Origin: Gammaproteobacteria bacterium
GTDB taxonomy: Bacteria; Pseudomonadota; Gammaproteobacteria; Tenderiales; Tenderiaceae
NCBI GenBank assembly: GCA_016200485.1
Contig: JACQEP010000015.1
Coordinates: 31,962 to 95,961 of the forward strand
Direction of reading: 5' to 3'
DNA: 64,000 nt
Shown: positions 29,854 to 37,726 of the stretch, in pieces
How the letters are laid out: every line of letters begins with the position of its first letter
Numbering within the stretch: the stretch's first letter is position 1
Made by a program: the position numbers and the translations under genes
Notes under the pieces: model-generated
The model's database searches: none
Told to the model about the DNA's origin: nothing
The model's input: only the letters and a program-made list of their open reading frames with translations

Positions 29854-30076
29854 CCTGGCCTTTCACCCCATTTTTAATATCTTCCCAGGAGACTCCTTTT
29901 ACATCGCCTGATTCAAGCTCTAAGGAACGCTTTTCTGACAACGCTATCCATGTCTCATCTACCCCCTCATCCTGCTCGGACTCGAGCGATGAAATTAGAC
30001 AATGTGCCAGCAGGGCTCTTTCGCCCGGGGATAGCTCTCTAATATTTTCAATGAGTTGTTTGAATTGGACTGACAT
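29816..30076 (-). CDS. Antitoxin of a RelE/ParE module (addiction module component family)
   Basis: An 86-residue protein with ELSPGERALLAHCLISSLES followed by VDETWIALSEKRSLELESGD, the same family pattern as the antitoxin at 20869. It overlaps the start of the shortened toxin by 38 bases. The C-terminal extension after KNGVKG is in the overlap and may be recent: in an intact pair the stop would normally fall close to the toxin ATG. It may persist as an orphan antitoxin. Confidence 0.72.
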   Translation of the reverse strand: MSVQFKQLIENIRELSPGERALLAHCLISSLESEQDEGVDETWIALSEKRSLELESGDVKGVSWEDIKNGVKGQDAQAYISPRHCA

Positions 30077-30395
30077 AAGGCCCCCTAACGGTGTCTGCTG
30101 CCTTCGAGTTTAGCACTCTACCTGGAATTCATCAGCACTATACTCACGCCCTTGAGACCATTCGCAAAATAGCATCCGCGTTGGGATCGCTCTAGACGGC
30201 AAGATCAGATCCTCACCCTGCGCCAACACACATCCGACATCGGCAAGAATCACATGCGTCCAGTATCGCTGACTGCTGTCATTCTTTGCTGATCTGGTGC
30301 AGATTGAGAGTTCGGCCTGAATGTCTCTTCATGGCCGAACACGGCCATATCGAGATGAGGTGTAGTCTGCCAGATCAAGTCGCGACTACTAGAAT
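30077..30395. other. Gene-free stretch with nested inverted repeats
   Basis: No supported gene. GTTCGGCC and GGCCGAAC (about 30310-30345) form an 8-base stem, and TGATCTGG/CCAGATCA enclose it at a distance (about 30290-30378). There is no T-run, so I do not call a terminator, although it lies just past the stop of the dynamin-like gene on the minus strand. Confidence 0.5.
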
Positions 30396-32357
30396 TTAAC
30401 CGGCAGCAGCTTGCTTTTCAGGAGCGGTGACGGGTTCTCGCAACGCCGCCTGCATTTTCTCCAGTGTCGCCAATTGTGTTTGTAGATTTCGCTGTTGCAT
30501 CTGCAGTTCCTGAATCTGGGTGGCGAGGTTGTCCTTCGATTCATTGATCTTGTACAGCGTTTCCATGTGCTGTTCGAGTACTTGCTTATTTTCGGTCACA
30601 TGCTTGGCCAGCGGTACCATGATGTCCTTAAACCAGGTTTCAGCCTCTTGATTGGCCTGGAAGAAAATATCACGGGCATGGCTGACCATGGAAATAAAAA
30701 ACTTTTTGATGACGAAATTTTGTTCGGTCATGGTGGTGGCAGTGCTGGTGCGATATTCCTCTGCCTGTTTGTAGAGTTTTTCCATTTCTGCCGCATATTT
30801 GTCGGTAGAAAATGGTTTTGGATCCAATTCATTAAGTTCATTTTCTTTCTGGAACATTTGATAAATTTCAATGATCTGGCGATGTGTTTGATCGGCATGG
30901 CGGGTGGCTACTTGCAGGGTTTCACGGATGCCATCAAGCAGTGTCTTCATGCCGGTTTTGAGGCCACCGGTGGTCCAGCTGTCGGCCATTTGTTTGCGTG
31001 CCGCTGCAGCAAGATCGTCAAATGTCTTCAGACTTAATTCAGTGAGCAACAGTTTCGCCTGTAAATTTAAAGTGCGGCGGCTGGATTGAAAATGCTCCAT
31101 GTTCTTATTGTAAGCCGCTTGTTTTTCCCGCGCTTTACGCATCAGATGTTGAATCAGGTTGGTGTTCTTGCCGCTGACGGAACTCAACTCTTCAATTTGG
31201 GTTTTGACTTGTGACAGTTGCGATGCAATCGCCGCGAAGTCGTTTTTGATCAGGCCGCCGACTTCGTTAATGATGTTGGTGCGAACGATGGCTTGTTTGG
31301 CGGGGATTATTTCCTCGGCCAGGTGCCGTTCCAGTTCCAGGAGACGGCTGCGTGTAAGTAATTCGGTATCACCTTTGGTTTTGGCCAATAACCCTTTTTG
31401 CGCTGAAACCGGGAAGACATGCTTGAGATCGATGGATAACGAATTGGCGACATCGCGTTGCTGTGTTTCGATGGAGGCTGCAACCTCTGTATCGCTCTTC
31501 ATTTCATCCCATAAGGTATCAATTTTGTTGAGCGCGGCAACCAGATTTTTGCCGCTCTGATCGCGAAATTCCTTGATGTGATACTCCCACATATCCAGGT
31601 CGCTGCGCGTGACGCCCGTGTCAGCGGCGAGGATGAACAGCACGGCATGGGCATTCGGCAGCATGTTGAGCGTCAGTTCCGGTTCCGTCCCTAACGCATT
31701 GAGGCCGGGTGTATCCAGAATCGCGAGCCCCTGTTGTAACAAGGGATGTGGGAAGCTGATCAGCGCATGACGCCATTGTGGGACTTCGATTTGAGTAGGG
31801 GGAGGTTCATCCGTGCGGCGGCGGCGTTGATTGCTGTCATGATACAGGCCGAGATTCATGGCATCGGCAAGTGGCACCTTTTTGGTCTTCATGACTTCCT
31901 TGAGCGCATCCACCATTTGGTCTGGCGAGTTCACGTCAAGGTTGATGGTCTTCCAGCGGCTTTTGTCGCGCTTGAGTTCCGAGATGCTGGCATCTTCAAG
32001 CCGGGTTTCAATGGGTAACAATCGAATATAGGCGTGATCTTCTTCCTGATCGTAAAATAATTCAGTCGGACACATGGTGGTGCGGCCAGCTTCTGATGGC
32101 AGCAGGCGGCGTTTGTAATCCGAGAAAAAGATGGCGTTGATCAGCTCGGTTTTGCCGCGGGAAAATTCGGCGACGAAGGCAATCGTCAGATGGTCTGACT
32201 TGAGTGATTCAATGACATCAAACAAGCGGACATTGAGTTCCGGGGTGGTTTGGCCACGGCTTTCCAGCCAATGGTGATAATCCTGAATGACCTGGATCAG
32301 CTCGGCCTTCCAACGGTCGAAGGCGCGCATCTGCTGCTTGAAAAGATTTTCCTCCAT
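30396..32357 (-). CDS. Dynamin-family large GTPase
   Basis: A 653-residue protein with a GTPase domain near the N-terminus: P-loop AEFSRGKTELINAIF (about residue 63), switch TTMCPTELFY, DTPGLNALGTEP and the base-binding AALNKIDTLW. The rest is mostly helical and ends in a long coiled coil (LATQIQELQMQQRNLQTQLA) and an Ala-rich tail. Bacterial dynamin-like proteins bind and reshape membranes; its particular role is unknown. No membrane segment or signal peptide is seen, so it is cytoplasmic, perhaps membrane-associated. The first Gly of the P-loop is Ala, which I believe is common in this subfamily. It is transcribed in the same direction as yggU-yggT-proC but more than 100 bases away. Confidence 0.85.
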   Translation of the reverse strand: MEENLFKQQMRAFDRWKAELIQVIQDYHHWLESRGQTTPELNVRLFDVIESLKSDHLTIAFVAEFSRGKTELINAIFFSDYKRRLLPSEAGRTTMCPTELFYDQEEDHAYIRLLPIETRLEDASISELKRDKSRWKTINLDVNSPDQMVDALKEVMKTKKVPLADAMNLGLYHDSNQRRRRTDEPPPTQIEVPQWRHALISFPHPLLQQGLAILDTPGLNALGTEPELTLNMLPNAHAVLFILAADTGVTRSDLDMWEYHIKEFRDQSGKNLVAALNKIDTLWDEMKSDTEVAASIETQQRDVANSLSIDLKHVFPVSAQKGLLAKTKGDTELLTRSRLLELERHLAEEIIPAKQAIVRTNIINEVGGLIKNDFAAIASQLSQVKTQIEELSSVSGKNTNLIQHLMRKAREKQAAYNKNMEHFQSSRRTLNLQAKLLLTELSLKTFDDLAAAARKQMADSWTTGGLKTGMKTLLDGIRETLQVATRHADQTHRQIIEIYQMFQKENELNELDPKPFSTDKYAAEMEKLYKQAEEYRTSTATTMTEQNFVIKKFFISMVSHARDIFFQANQEAETWFKDIMVPLAKHVTENKQVLEQHMETLYKINESKDNLATQIQELQMQQRNLQTQLATLEKMQAALREPVTAPEKQAAAG

Positions 32358-32487
32358 GTCCCTATCCAGTTAGTAAGTCCTGATGTTTGCGGGAAAATCA
32401 CACCCACGGGTGGCCCGTTGTTAATTCCTTATCGGACGTTTGTGAGTAGTGCTTTAGGTGGGGCTATTTACTCGCTGAAAACCCAGA

Positions 32488-32772
32488 TTATTGAGCGGGA
32501 ATGCCGGGAGGGAGTTGGCGCGGCTGTTCGATGCGGACCCGTTTCTCGCGGCCGCTCTCCCCGGCAAGGAGGGTGACCTGGGATTTGGCGACGCCAAAGA
32601 CCTTGGCCAGGAAGGCCAGCAAGTGGCTGTTGGCGGCGCCATCGACCGGCGGCGCGGTGATGCGTACCTTGAGTCGTTCGCCATGGAGGCCGGAAATTTC
32701 ATCGCGGCTGGCGCGGGGCTGGACCCGCAGCTCAAGGATCAGATCGGGTCCCTGCCAGCGCCAGGCGCTCAC
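32488..32772 (-). CDS. yggU: DUF167/YggU family protein
   Basis: A 94-residue protein starting at a GTG that overlaps the yggT stop (GTGA). It shows [39 protein letters not shown] and the [10 protein letters not shown] end, all typical of the small alpha/beta family YggU. Function is not established. It is translationally coupled to yggT, and the order proC-yggT-yggU is conserved in gammaproteobacteria. Confidence 0.92.
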   Translation of the reverse strand: MSAWRWQGPDLILELRVQPRASRDEISGLHGERLKVRITAPPVDGAANSHLLAFLAKVFGVAKSQVTLLAGESGREKRVRIEQPRQLPPGIPAQ

Positions 32773-33341
32773 GTCAGGCTCATCCCCACATCCCGCAACG
32801 GGGATACCAGCAGGATCTTGAGCAGGCCGATACCGAGAAAAACAATGATCGGTGACAGGTCGATGCCGGATAAGGGGGGCAATAAGCGCCGTGCCGGGGC
32901 CATTACCGGTTCATTGATGGCGTACAAGATGCTGGTGAGCGGATTATAGGTGCCGGGGCCAACCCAGCTGAGAATCACCTGCGCCAGGATACTGACAAAG
33001 TAAATGTTAAGCACGGCACCGAGCAGATCACTGATACTGAGCACGACCAGTCCGGGGATCGCGAGCAGATTGCCGGTGGCGATGCCGAGCAGGAAAATTT
33101 TTAACATCGTCAGTACGAGCAGCAAAAATACCGAGGCAAGATCGATTCCCCATAATCCGGGAATGATGCGCCGCAGCGGTTTGAGCGGGGGATTGGTGAT
33201 TTTGACCAGAAACTGGCTCACCGGATTGTAAAAATCGGCGCGCGCCACTTGCAACATGAACCGCAACAACACAGCGAAGATATAAAGACTGAAAACGGAT
33301 TCAATCATAAATCCGGCGGCAGAAGTGAAATATCCGTTCAT
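32769..33341 (-). CDS. yggT: YggT family integral membrane protein
   Basis: A 190-residue protein with two copies of the YGGT unit: [20 protein letters not shown] and [18 protein letters not shown] in the first half, [20 protein letters not shown] and [16 protein letters not shown] in the second. Four membrane segments are predicted. The family is linked to osmotic tolerance and cell shape but has no fixed biochemical role. Its ATG overlaps the proC stop (ATGA, 33338-33341). Confidence 0.93.
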   Translation of the reverse strand: MNGYFTSAAGFMIESVFSLYIFAVLLRFMLQVARADFYNPVSQFLVKITNPPLKPLRRIIPGLWGIDLASVFLLLVLTMLKIFLLGIATGNLLAIPGLVVLSISDLLGAVLNIYFVSILAQVILSWVGPGTYNPLTSILYAINEPVMAPARRLLPPLSGIDLSPIIVFLGIGLLKILLVSPLRDVGMSLT

Positions 33342-34171
33342 TTTTTCTCCTGGGCGAAATAGGTAGCCAGTTCTGCCGAGCGGTGTGCGGCAGCTGCAAC
33401 GGCCTTGTCGATCAGCTCACGCAAACCACCATTCTCAAAGACCTTGAGCGCTTGCTCTGTGGTGCCACCGGGGGAGGTGACGCGCACGCGCAGAGTGGCG
33501 ACATCTTCCGGCGTTTCCAATGCCATCTTGGCCGCGCCAAAGGCCGTTTGCTGCGTCAGCAGCCGCGCCGTTTCAGCGGGCAGCCCCAAGCGCGTGGCGG
33601 CGGCTTCCAGTGCCTCCATCACCAGGAAAAAATAAGCCGGGCCGCTACCAGAGAGCGCCGTGACCACGTCCATCAACAATTCGTCATCCAGCCACAATGA
33701 CATACCGACGGCACGCATGATGGTTTCAGCCGCATTGTGTTGCTGGGCACTGACCTGTGCGTTGGCATAGAGTGCCGTAGCTCCGGCCTGAATCAGTGCC
33801 GGTGTGTTGGGCATGGTGCGCACAATGGCGAGATTGCCGCCTAGCCATTGGCTTAAATCCTGTTCCCGGACACCGGCGGCAATCGAAATAATCAGTGGTT
33901 TGCGACGCTGGGCGACATCGCGAATTTCCAGCGCCACGCTGTGCATGACTTGGGGTTTGACCGCCAGAATCACGATCTCCGCCCGTTCCACGGCAGCCGT
34001 GTTACTGGTGGCGATATTCACACCTAGACGACTGCGTAATTGTTCCAGTGGCTGGGGATTGATGTCTGTTACCCAGATCGAATTCGGATCACGGCCATCG
34101 GCGATCAGGCCGCCGATCAGGCTGCGGGCCATATTGCCGCCACCGATGAAACTGATGTTTTGTGTTTTCAT
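33338..34171 (-). CDS. proC: Pyrroline-5-carboxylate reductase
   Basis: A 277-residue enzyme with the NAD(P)-binding opening ISFIGGGNMARSLIGGLI, ILAVKPQVM, RTMPNTPALIQAGATALYAN and the signature GSGPAYFFLVMEALEAAA ... VTSPGGTTEQAL. It reduces pyrroline-5-carboxylate to proline in the cytoplasm. It normally follows yggS closely. Here an inserted palindromic element (34211-34479) separates them, ending about 40 bases before the proC start, so proC expression may now depend on readthrough or on a promoter in the insert. Confidence 0.96.
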   Translation of the reverse strand: MKTQNISFIGGGNMARSLIGGLIADGRDPNSIWVTDINPQPLEQLRSRLGVNIATSNTAAVERAEIVILAVKPQVMHSVALEIRDVAQRRKPLIISIAAGVREQDLSQWLGGNLAIVRTMPNTPALIQAGATALYANAQVSAQQHNAAETIMRAVGMSLWLDDELLMDVVTALSGSGPAYFFLVMEALEAAATRLGLPAETARLLTQQTAFGAAKMALETPEDVATLRVRVTSPGGTTEQALKVFENGGLRELIDKAVAAAAHRSAELATYFAQEKK

Positions 34172-35144
34172 TGTGCTGTGTTGTCCTGATAAAGATTATC
34201 CAAAAACCAAAAAAATCCAACGCGGACGAGTGCATGGATGCACGAGGTAGGGCAACGCATGGAGCGGTTGCCGAGACGCAGAGGCGCGGAGAAAACCTTG
34301 TTAACCACAAAGGACACAAAGGAGCGATCAGGAACACGAAGGAAATCATATGAAATCTTTTTCCCCCATCTATGGTCCATGATTCGCGGTATTGCCCTTG
34401 TTCCCGGTTTCCGTTGTGCGCCTTTGTGGCCTGAGTGGTTAGATTTTGGTTCTCCTCCGCGCCTCTGCGTTGGATTTTTGATCTCCCGACCCGCACGAGG
34501 GTCGCTCCCTCGGCAATGGCGGCCTCAAGGTCATCCGACATCCCCATTGATAACGTATCGAGCGCCAGTCCGGCGTGGATCAAATTTTCCTGTAGCTGGC
34601 GCACCTGGGCGAAAACTGCGCGTTGAGCGTCAAAGTGTTCCACCGGAGCGGGAATAGCCATCAGGCCGCGCAGTTTCAAACGCGGTAACGTATTCACTGC
34701 CCGGGCCAGTTCAAGAAGCTCGTCTGCTGTCGTTCCGGATTTGCTGTTTTCACCGCTGATATTGACCTGGAGACAGAGATTCAGCGGCGGCAGTTCTGGC
34801 GGCCGCTGTTCACTTAGGCGCTGGGCGATTTTGATCCGGTCGACGCTGTGTACCCAGGCAAAATGTTGGGCAATGGGCCGCGTCTTGTTGGATTGAATCG
34901 GGCCGATGAAGTGCCATTCCAGGTTAGGGGTGGTGGTCAGTGCCTCGATCTTGGGCAAGGCCTCCTGCAGATAGCTTTCTCCAAAGCGGTGCTGGCCGGC
35001 GTCCATCGCCTCTTGTAGCGACGCGAGCGGAAAGGTCTTGCTGACGGCAATCAGCGCCACCGAACCGGGCTGGCGGCCAAAACGGGCTTCGGCGGCGCGG
35101 ATGCGGGCGATAACGATGCTAAGTTGTTGTTTAATGTTGGCCAT
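34089..35144 (-). CDS. yggS: YggS/PLPBP-type PLP-binding protein with its C-terminus replaced by readthrough of an inserted repeat
   Basis: From the ATG at 35144 (MANIKQQLSIVIARIRAAEA) about 218 residues are normal YggS: VALIAVSKTFP with the PLP lysine, FGESYLQEAL, WHFIGPIQSNKTR, VNISGENSKSG and SMGMSDDLEAAIAEGATLVR. In the family the last part reads VRxGtxIFGxR. Here the frame instead passes after VRVG into RSKIQRRGAEENQNL and continues about 130 residues through the element at 34211-34479 and into proC in another frame. The PLP site core is kept, but the lost end normally contributes to the phosphate pocket, so activity is doubtful. The family controls PLP balance and amino-acid metabolism. 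It is divergent from pilT, as usual. Confidence 0.85.
   Translation of the reverse strand: MANIKQQLSIVIARIRAAEARFGRQPGSVALIAVSKTFPLASLQEAMDAGQHRFGESYLQEALPKIEALTTTPNLEWHFIGPIQSNKTRPIAQHFAWVHSVDRIKIAQRLSEQRPPELPPLNLCLQVNISGENSKSGTTADELLELARAVNTLPRLKLRGLMAIPAPVEHFDAQRAVFAQVRQLQENLIHAGLALDTLSMGMSDDLEAAIAEGATLVRVGRSKIQRRGAEENQNLTTQATKAHNGNREQGQYRESWTIDGGKRFHMISFVFLIAPLCPLWLTRFSPRLCVSATAPCVALPRASMHSSALDFFGFWIIFIRTTQHNENTKHQFHRWRQYGPQPDRRPDRRWP
34211..34479. mobile_element. MITE-like palindromic element inserted at the end of yggS
   Basis: The 269-base element has perfect 13-base terminal inverted repeats: AAAAATCCAACGC (34211-34223) and GCGTTGGATTTTT (34467-34479). A second inverted pair lies inside: ACGCAGAGGCGCGGAG...AACC...CCACAAAGG (34276-34313) against CCTTTGTGG...TGGTTAG...CTCCGCGCCTCTGCGT (34421-34470). 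It holds no gene of its own. Part of its left side (34229-34256) recurs inverted at 11281-11309. It replaces the last codons of yggS. Small size, terminal repeats and lack of a transposase fit a non-autonomous element. No clear target duplication is visible. Confidence 0.65.
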
Positions 35145-35306
35145 TGACTTGTGGGGTGGCGGCGATCGGACTATTTTATCAAGCTGCGATAGTGAGCCAA
35201 GCTCAGTCAAGAGTCCAGGCAAGGTGCCGTTAAGGATAGTGATCGGGCTGGCCGCGAAGGCCGGTCCATATGGCTTTGAGAATGGAAAAAGCGCAAGGGA
35301 AAAACC

Positions 35307-36344
35307 ATGGATATCTCCGAACTGCTTGCTTTTAGCGTCAAAAATGCCGCCTCGGACTTGCATCTGTCAGCGGGTTTGCCGCCAATGATTCGCGTTGACG
35401 GCGATATTCGACGCATCAATGTGCCAGCGCTGGATAACAAGTCGGTTCATAACATGCTGTACGACATCATGAACGACCGCCAGCGCAAGGACTTCGAAGA
35501 ATTTTTCGAGACCGATTTTTCGTTCGAAATTCCTGGCCTCGCGCGCTTCCGCGTCAACGTCTTCAATCACAATCGTGGTGTCGGCGGCGTGTTTCGTACC
35601 ATTCCTTCAAACATTCTGACGCTTGAAGATCTCAAGTGCCCGGCGGTGTTCAAGGACATCGCTAATAATCCGCGTGGACTGGTGCTGGTAACGGGGCCGA
35701 CCGGTTCCGGTAAATCGACAACATTGGCGGCGATGATTGATTACAAGAACAGCACTGAATTCGGCCACATTCTCACCGTCGAAGATCCGATCGAATTTGT
35801 GCATCAGAGTAAAAAATGCCTCATCAATCAACGCGAAATTCATCGCGATACACTTGGGTTTAATGAGGCCTTGCGTTCCGCCTTGCGTGAAGACCCGGAT
35901 ATCATCCTGGTCGGTGAAATGCGCGATCCCGAGACGATTCGTTTGGCGCTCACCGCTGCTGAGACTGGTCACTTGGTGTTCGGTACGCTGCACACCAACT
36001 CCGCCGCCAAGACCATCGACCGTATCATTGACGTGTTTCCAGCGGCCGAGAAAGATATGACGCGTTCAATGTTATCGGAATCATTGCGCGCCGTTATTTC
36101 TCAATCCCTGCTCAAGCGCATTGGCGGTGGCCGTGTCGCAGCGCATGAAATCATGGTCGGTACACCTGCGATTCGTAACTTGATCCGCGAAAACAAAGTG
36201 CCGCAAATGTATTCCGCGATTCAGACCGGACAAGGTCTGGGGATGCAAACACTGGATCAATGTTTGCTGGAATTGGTGAAACAGGGCGTGGTCACCAAGC
36301 AGGATGCGAAGATGCGTGCCGCAAACAAGGAATCCTTTGGTTAA
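35307..36344 (+). CDS. pilT: Type IV pilus retraction ATPase PilT
   Basis: A 345-residue secretion-type ATPase starting MDISELLAFSVKNAASDLHL, with the Walker A GPTGSGKSTTLAAMID, the Asp box TVEDPIEFVH, the Walker B DIILVGEMRDPETIRLAL, the His box TGHLVFGTLHTNSA and the PilT-type AIRNLIRENKVPQMYSAIQTG (AIRNLI motif). It forms a cytoplasmic hexamer that depolymerises pilin, powering twitching motility and DNA uptake. The length and AIRNLI motif fit PilT, not PilU. AAGGGAAAAACC lies ahead of the ATG. Divergent from yggS. Confidence 0.96.
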   Translation: MDISELLAFSVKNAASDLHLSAGLPPMIRVDGDIRRINVPALDNKSVHNMLYDIMNDRQRKDFEEFFETDFSFEIPGLARFRVNVFNHNRGVGGVFRTIPSNILTLEDLKCPAVFKDIANNPRGLVLVTGPTGSGKSTTLAAMIDYKNSTEFGHILTVEDPIEFVHQSKKCLINQREIHRDTLGFNEALRSALREDPDIILVGEMRDPETIRLALTAAETGHLVFGTLHTNSAAKTIDRIIDVFPAAEKDMTRSMLSESLRAVISQSLLKRIGGGRVAAHEIMVGTPAIRNLIRENKVPQMYSAIQTGQGLGMQTLDQCLLELVKQGVVTKQDAKMRAANKESFG

Positions 36345-36352
36345 TCGACCCG

Positions 36353-37039
36353 TTATTCAGCCGCTATCGGTGTAGGCATTTTACCCTGGCGTAAGGTCAT
36401 TATCGGCCAGCCCTTGATTGCGGCATGTTGCGCCAGCGTTTCATCGGGGTCGACGGCGACCGGATGCGTCGCCAATTCCAGCAATGGTAAATCATTGAGC
36501 GAGTCTGAATAAAACCAGCTTGAAGCCAGATTCGCTCCGTTTTGTTGTAACCACTGTTCCAGACGTTTTGCTTTCCCTTCACGGAACGAAGGCGTACCCG
36601 CGACATTGCCGGTATAGCGCCCGTGCACAAACTCCGGATCGGTGGCGATCAGGTCATCAACGGCCAGTGCCTCGGCAATCGGTTCGGTCACAAAGCGATT
36701 GGTGGCAGTGATAATCAATAGCGTGTGTCCTTGATCGCGATGTGTTTTTAACAGCGTTCGCGCCGCGGGCAGGATGATGGGCTCGATCACTTCCTGCATA
36801 AAGCGTTGGCGCAAATCCAGCAGCAATGGTAATGGATGGGTGGCCAGTGGTCGCAGCGCAAAACGCAAAAACTCCTGAATATCGAGTACGCCGCGACGAT
36901 ATTCATCATAAAAGCGCTGGTTTTCGCGCGCGTAATAAGTGCCATCGACCAGGCCAGCGTTTACCAGATACTGCCCCCACAAATAATCGCTATCGCCGTT
37001 AAGCAGGGTATTGTCGAGGTCGAATATCGCCAGATTCAC
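36353..37039 (-). CDS. HAD-superfamily phosphatase (SerB/HAD-IB type)
   Basis: A 228-residue HAD hydrolase with the nucleophile motif IFDLDNTLLNGDSD at the start, motif II TLLIITATNRF, and the motif III/IV region REGKAKRLEQWL ... FYSDSLNDLPLLE. Such SerB-like proteins dephosphorylate small phosphorylated substrates; the exact one is unknown, though some relatives are annotated histidinol-phosphatase or phosphoserine phosphatase. It lies tail to tail with pilT and diverges from rppH, a neighbourhood conserved in gammaproteobacteria. Confidence 0.88.
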   Translation of the reverse strand: MNLAIFDLDNTLLNGDSDYLWGQYLVNAGLVDGTYYARENQRFYDEYRRGVLDIQEFLRFALRPLATHPLPLLLDLRQRFMQEVIEPIILPAARTLLKTHRDQGHTLLIITATNRFVTEPIAEALAVDDLIATDPEFVHGRYTGNVAGTPSFREGKAKRLEQWLQQNGANLASSWFYSDSLNDLPLLELATHPVAVDPDETLAQHAAIKGWPIMTLRQGKMPTPIAAE

Positions 37040-37198
37040 TGTTTTAAAATCCTGTTGCTTTGGCCAAAACCCAGAAGCTTAAGGTGGGTTGTGTCAGGAG
37101 TAAATCCCGAATTGAATGATGTGACTCAGGTCGAATTGCTTGTGGCCACGGTTTTATGGAACAATGGATCAATAGTCAATTTTGCTAACGGTTTGTAA

Positions 37199-37717
37199 GT
37201 GATTGATCCAGATGGATATAGGCCCAATGTAGGCATTGTCTTGTGTAATCGCGAGGGAAAGCTTTTTTGGGCGCGCCGCATTGGTCAGAACGCCTGGCAG
37301 TTTCCGCAGGGGGGGATTCGTACCGACGAAGAGCCTGAGGAAGCGATGTACCGGGAGCTGGCCGAGGAGGTCGGTTTGCGTCCCGAGCACGTAGAGGTCC
37401 TCGGCCATACACGCGGCTGGTTGCGTTATCGCCTGCCCCGGCGTTTGGTGCGCTATGGCAGCAAGCCGCTGTGTGTTGGTCAAAAGCAAGTTTGGTTTAT
37501 GTTGCGTTTTCTGGCGGACGATAGCGAGGTTCGGTTTGATCTCAGCGAGCGGCCGGAGTTCGATAGTTGGCGGTGGGTCGATTATTGGTCGCCGGTGCAT
37601 CAAGTGGTGCATTTTAAGCGCGCGGTCTATAGCCGCGTGTTGCAGGAATTCGCCCCGTTGCTGGGATTTGAAGCGCAACGTTCGCAGTTCAGATCGCATC
37701 GCAATACACGTCCCTAG
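37199..37717 (+). CDS. rppH: RNA pyrophosphohydrolase RppH
   Basis: A 172-residue Nudix enzyme starting at a GTG ([20 protein letters not shown]). The Nudix box is complete: [20 protein letters not shown] followed by [20 protein letters not shown] and KQVWFMLRF are also family features. It removes pyrophosphate from the 5' end of transcripts and so starts RNA decay. It is followed after nine bases by ptsP, the standard rppH-ptsP pair. Confidence 0.96.
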   Translation: MIDPDGYRPNVGIVLCNREGKLFWARRIGQNAWQFPQGGIRTDEEPEEAMYRELAEEVGLRPEHVEVLGHTRGWLRYRLPRRLVRYGSKPLCVGQKQVWFMLRFLADDSEVRFDLSERPEFDSWRWVDYWSPVHQVVHFKRAVYSRVLQEFAPLLGFEAQRSQFRSHRNTRP

Positions 37718-37726
37718 GTATAAGTT

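Noticed and set aside
32250..32576. Plus-strand 108-residue frame between the dynamin-like gene and yggU
   Set aside because: It overlaps the start of one gene and the end of the other and shows no family pattern.
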